In this document: positions 23,618-28,168 of the stretch, one piece after another
Layout: every line of letters starts with the position of its first letter
Numbering within the stretch: position 1 is the first letter of the stretch
Translations under genes and position numbers: made by a program
Virus record (IMG/VR): IMGVR_UViG_3300010373_000112
Coordinates: 1 to 28,168 of that record
Reading direction: 5' to 3' (one strand)
Length of the DNA stretch: 28,168 nt
DNA from: a virus
The notes under the pieces: model-generated
What the model saw: only the letters and a program-made list of their open reading frames with translations
Databases searched by the model: none
What the model was told of the DNA's origin: nothing

Positions 23618-24277
23618 ATGTCTTTGCCGCAAATCAAACACCCATTGGTTGAAGTTACAGTTCCTACTTTAAACAAAAAATTAAGATTCAGACCTTTTAC
23701 GGTTGAAGAAGAAAAGATCATGTTGATGGCAAACGCATCAGAAAAGGACACTCCTATTCTTGCAACCAAGCAGGTTATCAACAACTGCTGCGCTGATGCT
23801 ATTGATGTGGACAATCTTTCAACATTTGATATTGAATGGTTGTTTATTCAACTGCGTTCCATTTCTGTTTCAAATATGTTGGATATAGAAATCGAGAGTC
23901 ACAGAATGCAAATTGATTTGAACAAGGTGGCAATTTGCTATCCTATTGAACAAAGCAATCGGATCATGCTGTCTGACTCTGATAAGATCGGGGTTGTCTT
24001 GAAATATCCAACCTATGCCGATTTGGAGACTTATTCAGAATCTGAAAAAGCGAATTTGGTGGCTTCTGTTATCAAGAACATCTTCAGAGGAGAGGAAGTA
24101 TTTGACCTTAAAGATTATTCATCTGAAGAAATTGAAACATTCCTAAATTCCCTATCCATTTCTCAAATGAATAAGATTGAACAGTGGATCGACAATATTC
24201 CTTATGTTTATCTGGATGTTAATATGCCAGATGGTACCACGACGAGGCTCCGTGGCATCAAAACTTTTTTCGGCTGA
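23618..24277 (+). CDS. 26: Baseplate hub assembly / tail chaperone, T4 gp26-like
   Basis: A 219-aa protein of the T4 gp26 family (T4: 208 aa): PLVEVTVPTLNKKLRFRPFTVEEEKIMLMA, K-Q-V-I-N-N-C-C, L-S-T-F-D-I-E-W-L-F-I-Q-LRSISVS, and later P-T-Y-A-D-L-E-T-Y, F-L-N-S-L-S-I-SQMNKIEQWID. The 'RPF-x-V-x-E-E-K' start and 'D-x-E-x-L-x-x-x-L-R-x-x-S' are diagnostic. Its place immediately before the tape-measure-like gene, and the size and acidic character, match tail assembly chaperones (lambda gpG, P2 gpE). The last codons ACT TTT TTC GGC TGA contain a -1 slippery heptamer, so a longer product (271 aa) sharing the first 218 residues is predicted. Confidence 0.85.
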   Translation: MSLPQIKHPLVEVTVPTLNKKLRFRPFTVEEEKIMLMANASEKDTPILATKQVINNCCADAIDVDNLSTFDIEWLFIQLRSISVSNMLDIEIESHRMQIDLNKVAICYPIEQSNRIMLSDSDKIGVVLKYPTYADLETYSESEKANLVASVIKNIFRGEEVFDLKDYSSEEIETFLNSLSISQMNKIEQWIDNIPYVYLDVNMPDGTTTRLRGIKTFFG

Positions 24278-24299
24278 TGATGGGATACAATAGTATCTC
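24265..24299 (+). promoter_or_regulatory. Candidate programmed -1 ribosomal frameshift signal
   Basis: The heptamer T TTT TTC at 24265-24271 is in the correct X-XXY-YYZ phase for the gp26-like frame and lies 3 bases before its TGA. After 10 spacer bases, GGGATAC (24282-24288), loop AATA and GTATCTC (24293-24299) form a 7-bp hairpin with one G-U pair. Slippage by -1 enters the frame of the 51-aa ORF (next codons CGG CTG ATG ATG). This is the arrangement of lambda G/GT and P2 E/E' chaperones. Confidence 0.65.
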
Positions 24300-24432
24300 A
24301 AATTGGTACAACACCGTTAATGTACTAAGATTCTATCAAAAAATAAACGACGAAACTATACTAAGTTGGTTGCCTTTTGAAAGAGACATATACATGGATT
24401 TAATCACTAAAGAAATGAAGAAGAAGCAATAA
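24277..24432 (+). CDS. 51: 51-aa second chaperone ORF (T4 gp51-like region), likely made by frameshift
   Basis: This ORF is short: ATG at 24277 overlaps the TGA of the gp26-like gene (TGATG), and TAA is at 24430. The product has two N-terminal Met, then S-N-W-Y-N-T-V-N-V-L-R-F-Y-Q-K-I-N, SWLPFERDIYMDLITKEMKKK. The 'L-P-F-E-R-D-I-Y' block resembles short proteins between gp26 and the tape-measure gene of T4-like phages and the C-terminal part of two-ORF chaperones ('small residue-rich helix ... L-P-x-x-E/R ... Y'). It lies in the -1 frame relative to gp26, open back past the slippery site. It may be made as a fusion (271 aa), by reinitiation at ATG-ATG, or both. It ends 3 bases before the tape-measure gene. 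Confidence 0.65.
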   Translation: MMGYNSISNWYNTVNVLRFYQKINDETILSWLPFERDIYMDLITKEMKKKQ

Positions 24433-24435
24433 CCC

Positions 24436-26646
24436 ATGGCAATAAATCCAGAAGCAATCATTAAAGATGCAGACGCAGTTGCTGCCGTAGTAAAAGAAAG
24501 CGGCGGTTTAGGCAAAGCTGCGGATGCTGTTGCATCTAAGGTCGGCGACGCATTGCAAAGCGATAAATCTGCCAGAACATTCATGCGTGATGCAAGAGGC
24601 CGATTTACGAGTGCTGTTAAAAGCGCCGCCAAAACCACAGCTGCGGCTTCAGCTGGCGCTGCGGCAGAAAATCTTGTATCTTCTGGAAACTCCAATAATG
24701 CTGATGATCAACAACACAATGGTGCGCAACAACCTGGTCCTTCAAGAACCAAGTCTGTACCAAATCCTGGCAATGTTTCGCCTGCGGGCCGAATTGATCT
24801 GCCATCCATCACGTCTGCTGAAGATGTTGCAAGTACCGTAAATGAAGGTGATTTTCAAGACACAAGAGGATTAAAAGGTTCTTCAGGTGTTTCTAATAAT
24901 GAAGGGGTGTCTAACAGGAAACTTAACAAGATAATCAACTTGTTAGAGTCGATCTTACAAACTGAAAAGAATAGCATGAGGTTGATGGGCACAGGATTTC
25001 GGAGTGTTTCTGAAGCAATATATTCAACACATAACGCAGCGATGCGTCGTTCTGAAGCGCAGGGATTGGAAAATACCTCTTCTGGAGGCAGAGGCGGTTT
25101 CTTTGGCTCTCTATTAAGTAATCCGACCGCAGCAGGGATGGCGACACTCAAAGGCACAGGTATTGCTGTATTAGGCGCTTTTGCTACTGGAGCCACGTTG
25201 GATGCGCTGACGCACTTTAATGATAACAAGGACAAAGATAAATCTCATCCTGTTCAAGACAAGGCTGATCATGATAAGGTATTCGGCGAATACAAGAGCA
25301 AATATGGCAAGCGTTGGGCCCAGATGTTTGTTGATGATGTGCTGAATAGTTTGCAAAAGAATAAGGGGTTTCTAGAAGATTTGACTGTTTCGAAGGAACG
25401 AGCAGCAGGTGATATTTACTCTGCCTTGAAGTCATTATTTGACAAGTCAAGTAAAGCAGACCAAGCTGCAATCGTTAATCAAATTGCAGTATTGTTAAAA
25501 TTAAAGCCCGAAGATGTTCAAAAACAGATTGCTTCTGTTAATGACCCTACACGGCAAAAATTTGATGCAATTAAAGCAGGCATTGGTTCTTCTCTTTTTG
25601 ATTTTGGTGCTGACACGGTAACAATGTCCCAACAAGGGGCAGGCCTGATTGGTGGTGGCCTTTTAAACTATGCGGGCTCTGCATTGAAATATCTAGGCGC
25701 AAACACGGCTGGTGCTTATTTACAAAACAAAAGTAATGATTTTACAGACATGGAGATGGGCTCTGCTAAACAAGCCAACAAGGATATCAAAGACTGGAGA
25801 AGAGAACATACGAGCGACCAGATGCAGTTTGATATATTGAGGCATCCCGAATTATACCGAGGAGCAAAGATAGGCACAGATGTTGCTACTGTATTTGGCC
25901 CAGGAGGAAAAGGAAAACTTGGAACTAAATTATTCTTTGGCGGCGTCATGGGGCTACATGATCTACTAAGCCATACAGGACAAGAAGATATTTTTGCAGC
26001 AGCAAGACACAATGATGTTAATTTTGAGGGTACTTCGGGAAAAGGCGGTGGCAAGAAACTTACATCCAAAGAAAAAGAAAGAGCTAAAAAAGCAATCGCA
26101 TTCTTTCAAAGTAAGGGTTGGTCGAAGGATCAAGCTGCGGCAATCGTGGGTAATCTATTACAAGAAAGCAACTTAGATCCTGATATAGTCAATCCAAAGA
26201 GTGGCGCAAGAGGCATAGCACAGTGGTTAGGATCACGAGTTGATGATTTTGAACGACAAGAAAAAGTCCCTCTAAAGGGATCAAGGTTCGAACAACAACT
26301 CGACTTCGTTAATTGGGAATTGAATCATTCAGAAAAGAAAGCCGGAGACAAGATCAAGTCAACTAAAAACATACAGGACGCAACAGCATCGGTAGCAAAT
26401 GATTATGAAAGAATGGGCGCGAATGAGGCTATGATGGATAGACGCATCAGCCTTGCGCAAGCTGTTGCTAAAGGATTTGATACGGATTCTTTGAAGCCAC
26501 AGCCGCAAGTCGCATCAGCTGCTTCTCAACCTTCTCCAACCGTAATTCAACAAGGCGGCACCAATATCAGTCGCAACACAACTATTCAATCAGCTTCTGC
26601 TGCCGCTCCTCCTTACATACAAGATAGCGTAGCATCAGCAATTTGA
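24436..26646 (+). CDS. 29: Tape-measure/hub protein (gp29-like position) with C-terminal tail lysozyme
   Basis: A 736-aa protein directly after the chaperone ORFs. The first 200 residues are Ala/Ser-rich and helical. A glycine-rich hydrophobic stretch at about 234-258 (GTGIAVLGAFATGATLDAL) and another near 402-430 (GLIGGGLLNYAG) are typical of tape measures that cross the host membrane. Residues 545-690 form a phage tail lysozyme-type domain: FFQSKGWSKDQAAAIVGNLL, Q-E577-S-N-L-D-P, GARGIAQWLGSR and later A-N-D-Y-E-R. E577 is the likely catalytic acid. A length of 736 aa would fit a tail of roughly 110 nm if the whole chain were stretched (about 1.5 A per residue), an upper guess. T4 gp29 (590 aa) has no such domain; T4 places lysozyme in gp5, whose homologue here lacks it. 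Confidence 0.75.
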   Translation: MAINPEAIIKDADAVAAVVKESGGLGKAADAVASKVGDALQSDKSARTFMRDARGRFTSAVKSAAKTTAAASAGAAAENLVSSGNSNNADDQQHNGAQQPGPSRTKSVPNPGNVSPAGRIDLPSITSAEDVASTVNEGDFQDTRGLKGSSGVSNNEGVSNRKLNKIINLLESILQTEKNSMRLMGTGFRSVSEAIYSTHNAAMRRSEAQGLENTSSGGRGGFFGSLLSNPTAAGMATLKGTGIAVLGAFATGATLDALTHFNDNKDKDKSHPVQDKADHDKVFGEYKSKYGKRWAQMFVDDVLNSLQKNKGFLEDLTVSKERAAGDIYSALKSLFDKSSKADQAAIVNQIAVLLKLKPEDVQKQIASVNDPTRQKFDAIKAGIGSSLFDFGADTVTMSQQGAGLIGGGLLNYAGSALKYLGANTAGAYLQNKSNDFTDMEMGSAKQANKDIKDWRREHTSDQMQFDILRHPELYRGAKIGTDVATVFGPGGKGKLGTKLFFGGVMGLHDLLSHTGQEDIFAAARHNDVNFEGTSGKGGGKKLTSKEKERAKKAIAFFQSKGWSKDQAAAIVGNLLQESNLDPDIVNPKSGARGIAQWLGSRVDDFERQEKVPLKGSRFEQQLDFVNWELNHSEKKAGDKIKSTKNIQDATASVANDYERMGANEAMMDRRISLAQAVAKGFDTDSLKPQPQVASAASQPSPTVIQQGGTNISRNTTIQSASAAAPPYIQDSVASAI

Positions 26647-26656
26647 GATCAAACCC

Positions 26657-27085
26657 ATGACAGACAATTCTCAACCCAACTTTCCTGATCCTAGTAACAT
26701 TTCAGACCCCATTTTAAGAGCCAAGGTTACTTATCTACTAGAGAAGTCGCTGCTTCAGTTGGAAGCGCAAAGATGGCGTGCGAGGCGCTTTATGGCATGG
26801 GTTTCGTTAGCGGCAATCCTGACATTCACTGCAAGCATGCTATTCTTTGTAAAACCCACCATTATGGCGTCCTTAACAGATGTAGTGACGTGGTTTTATT
26901 TGTCCACTACATCTATCATCGGTGTTTACATAGGCAGCAGTGCTCTAACCTATATTGCTGCAATCAAAGCAAAAATCGTACCTGCGTCAGCCACTATTTC
27001 AGACATTTCCCCATCGAGCATCATAACCCCATTTGATGAGCTAGAGAAAGAGTTTCTAGCAAAAGCAAAGAAACCAACTAGCTGA
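26657..27085 (+). CDS. Small two-TM membrane protein, possible holin
   Basis: A 142-aa protein. A charged N-terminal helix (residues 17-45) is followed by TM1 at about 46-64 (MAWVSLAAILTFTASMLFF), a short K-P loop, and TM2 at about 75-102 (VVTWFYLSTTSIIGVYIGSS and on). A soluble C-terminal tail ends in K-E-F-L-A-K-A-K-K. The 'W-F-Y ... I-I-G-x-Y-I-G-S-S' segment resembles small phage membrane proteins often called holins, but nothing here proves pore formation. It starts 10 bases after the tape-measure gene and is last in operon B. Its 3' end overlaps the 3' end of uvsY on the other strand by 8 bases. It might instead be a superinfection-exclusion or virion membrane protein. Confidence 0.6.
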   Translation: MTDNSQPNFPDPSNISDPILRAKVTYLLEKSLLQLEAQRWRARRFMAWVSLAAILTFTASMLFFVKPTIMASLTDVVTWFYLSTTSIIGVYIGSSALTYIAAIKAKIVPASATISDISPSSIITPFDELEKEFLAKAKKPTS

Positions 27086-27518
27086 CGCCGTTCTGAAATT
27101 TCATGAAGTTGATGGCCGTGCTGATTTGAAAAGTACGATTGCTGATGATTTTAATGATGCTATCCAGCGCACTTACCTTTTCAGTCTGCATGGCCAAACG
27201 AGATTTCAATAGAATACAATCATCATCTGCTTCTAGAATTTCATCAACCTGATTCTTAAGTGGAGTTGCTTTAAGCCAAGGTTTCCAACCTTCGGCGTCA
27301 AGCTCTTGCTTATTCATTTCTCCTAATACCCATGCTCGCTTCTTTGATTTCAGCTGAATGAAATCATTCTGAAGCTTTTGCAGAAGGAGTTTTTGCTGAA
27401 CATAAAGACGCAGATACTTGGCATGCAGTACAGATATTTCAATTGCACAATTATCTAAATGTGATTTGTCTATCTTTGCGTCTTTGTCCCATTCTTCTAA
27501 GAGTTGATCAAGCGTCAT
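27078..27518 (-). CDS. uvsY: Recombination mediator UvsY
   Basis: A 146-aa protein from ATG at 27518 (TTG at 27527 would add three residues and overlap the previous stop). It matches UvsY (T4: 137 aa) along its length: L-D-Q-L-L-E-E-W-D-K-D-A-K-I-D, L-D-N, V-L-H-A-K-Y-L-R-L-Y, a basic K-K-R-A-W segment, A-E-G-W-K-P-W, and the C-terminal helix pair with I-I-K-I-I-S-N-R-T-F-Q-I and A-I-N-F-M-K-F. UvsY hexamers bind single-stranded DNA and load UvsX recombinase onto gp32-coated DNA for recombination-dependent replication. In T4 uvsY lies next to genes 25 and 26, so its closeness to tail genes here echoes that order. Cotranscribed with the tube-fold gene. Confidence 0.9.
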   Translation of the reverse strand: MTLDQLLEEWDKDAKIDKSHLDNCAIEISVLHAKYLRLYVQQKLLLQKLQNDFIQLKSKKRAWVLGEMNKQELDAEGWKPWLKATPLKNQVDEILEADDDCILLKSRLAMQTEKVSALDSIIKIISNRTFQISTAINFMKFQNGVS

Positions 27519-27523
27519 CGCTA

Positions 27524-28051
27524 TCAATACGAAGTTTTCAGTTGCGTTATAGTAAACTGTCTGTAAACAAAATTAACAGTTGACTCCACATAATTCACTC
27601 TTGTGTCAGCAACATTGGCCACGAATCCAGTTAATGACTTAGGGAGAACATCAACAAAACTTGCTCGCAAGATGGGTTGTTTATGATAGTCAAGAATATC
27701 GAGCGTCAAATCTGAGTAGAGGTCGCGTATTTTACCAGATGGTTCAACATTTACTCTGTCTTGAAAAGATTTTGGAAATCCTATTCCATATAACCAGTTG
27801 TATATTTCTAACCAGTTCTTCATCATCGCATCTACCTTGAATGTTATAGCCAGCTCTTCAAATGAAGCCTTGTCTGCGGGCAGAGGAATAGGTACGAATG
27901 GCGTCTGAAGTGAAGGATTGTTGACAGCCAATCCTGGCAATTGAACAGCTGTCACCATGAAGGAAACAGACGGCAATTTCTGAATAGTCAATTCAAAGTG
28001 AAGTGACGCTAGGAAATCTGCTGCCGGCGTATTAATTGTTGGGCTCGTCAT
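27524..28051 (-). CDS. Tube-fold minor tail/baseplate protein
   Basis: A 175-aa protein. Pattern: F-L-A-S-L-H-F-E-L-T-I-Q-K-L-P-S-V-S-F-MV, V-Q-L-P-G-L-A-V, T-P-F-V-P-I-P-L-P-A-D-K, F-E-E-L-A-I-T-F-K-V-D, M-K-N-W-L-E-I-Y-N-W-L-Y-G-IGFP, then Y-S-D-L-T-L-D-I-L, F-V-D-V-L-P-K-S-L-T-G and a last beta strand. The 'x-x-P-G-x ... L-x-I-x-F-x-V-D ... N-W-L-E-I-x-x-W-l-x-G-x-x-F-P ... D-v-l-P' order is that of a structural family I know from T4-like phages with a tail-tube fold. It is not the usual gp19. AAAAGGA stands seven bases before the ATG. Exact place in the virion is unknown. Confidence 0.65.
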   Translation of the reverse strand: MTSPTINTPAADFLASLHFELTIQKLPSVSFMVTAVQLPGLAVNNPSLQTPFVPIPLPADKASFEELAITFKVDAMMKNWLEIYNWLYGIGFPKSFQDRVNVEPSGKIRDLYSDLTLDILDYHKQPILRASFVDVLPKSLTGFVANVADTRVNYVESTVNFVYRQFTITQLKTSY

Positions 28052-28154
28052 GCCATGGTCCTTTTGCTATCTTGTATTTATTTTGCACGCCATAAGAGCG
28101 TGACATGGCCCAATTGTAAATTGGATAAAGAAACACTGCCATCCAGTTGTTCAT
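28032..28154 (-). CDS. Possible 40-aa protein at the right edge
   Basis: An ORF too short for routine calling: ATG at 28154, TAA ending at 28032, 40 residues, with a hydrophobic start (WMAVFLYPIYNWAM) followed by a basic part (NKYKIAKGPWH). It fills the gap upstream of the tube-fold gene and overlaps its first 20 bases. Only a weak GGA precedes the ATG, and the frame also contains the putative late promoter AATAAATA and two small inverted repeats (28086-28102 and 28110-28124). It could be a small membrane peptide or a chance ORF; I lean slightly to chance. Confidence 0.3.
   Translation of the reverse strand: MNNWMAVFLYPIYNWAMSRSYGVQNKYKIAKGPWHDEPNN
28075..28082 (-). promoter_or_regulatory. 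Probable late promoter for the tube-fold/uvsY operon
   Basis: The minus strand reads AATAAATA at 28082-28075, one base from TATAAATA and fitting the NATAAATA form reported for T4-like cyanophages. A start about 6-7 bases on (near 28069) gives a short leader with AAAAGGA and then the ATG at 28051. The spacing is good for both promoter and ribosome binding site. Confidence 0.6.
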
Positions 28155-28168
28155 TATCCGACTGACGA

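Noticed and set aside
27060-27100. Bidirectional terminator between operons B and C
   Set aside because: The convergent genes overlap by 8 bases, and I see no GC-rich hairpin followed by a T run on either strand.
27519-27527. TTG start for UvsY overlapping the previous stop
   Set aside because: ATG at 27518 gives an N-terminus that fits UvsY (M-T-L-D-Q-L-L-E-E-W); the TTG remains possible but adds only three residues.
28086-28124. Two small inverted repeats (CACGC/GCGTG and CCAATT/AATTGG)
   Set aside because: Stems are only 5 and 6 bp with no T tract or known protein-site match; too short to call a terminator or operator.

Overview
The window is part of the tail and baseplate region of a contractile-tailed, T4-like phage (myovirus). 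Recognisable homologues of T4 gp4, gp5, gp6, gp8, gp25, gp26, gp27, gp48/gp54, gp53 and UvsY lie together. There are no rRNA, tRNA, CRISPR or host metabolic genes. The relatives I recall best for the DUF4815-type protein, the small coiled-coil protein and UvsY are in aquatic T4-like phages (cyanophage-type). T4-type late promoter octamers (TATAAATA, AATAAATA and CTAAATA variants) sit at operon heads. The host cannot be read from the sequence.

Layout. (A) From 20939 leftward to the window edge there is one long minus-strand late operon. In order of transcription it holds a gp48/54-like tube cap, gp53, a gp27-like hub, a GIY-YIG homing endonuclease, the gp5 spike, gp25, gp6, a gp7-like wedge protein, gp8, a 1836-aa DUF4815/PKD/Hint protein, a 547-aa structural protein, a small coiled-coil protein, an S74-type self-cleaving fibre, a small beta protein, and a giant Ig-repeat protein cut by the left edge. 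(B) From 20987 to 27085 there is a plus-strand operon: gp4 nuclease, a putative gp2-like protein, an HNH homing endonuclease, a tail-tube-fold protein, a gp26-like tail assembly chaperone, a 51-aa second chaperone ORF in the -1 frame, a tape-measure-like protein with a C-terminal lysozyme domain, and a two-TM membrane protein. (C) From 28051 to 27078 there is a minus-strand pair: a tube-fold protein and UvsY. Genes are packed end to end, often with ATGA overlaps, and no gene-free stretch exceeds 300 bases.

How they work together. gp27-like, gp5, gp48/54-like and the tape-measure protein form the central hub and tube start. gp53, gp25, gp6, gp7-like and gp8 form the wedges. The DUF4815, fibre and Ig-repeat proteins probably decorate the baseplate and contact the host. 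gp4 and gp2-like act on the filled head, and UvsY loads recombinase for replication. The gp5 homologue lacks the lysozyme domain of T4 gp5, while the tape-measure protein carries one, so the peptidoglycan-cutting function appears to have moved between hub proteins.

Points most worth a second look: (1) a candidate programmed -1 frameshift (slippery T TTT TTC plus a 7-bp hairpin) joining the gp26-like ORF to the 51-aa ORF; (2) a C-terminal Hint (intein/hedgehog-like) domain on the 1836-aa baseplate protein; (3) two homing endonucleases with different catalytic domains but the same NUMOD3/zinc-finger tail; (4) interlocked late promoters between operons A and B; (5) an alternating two-domain Ig repeat of about 212 residues in the giant left-edge protein.
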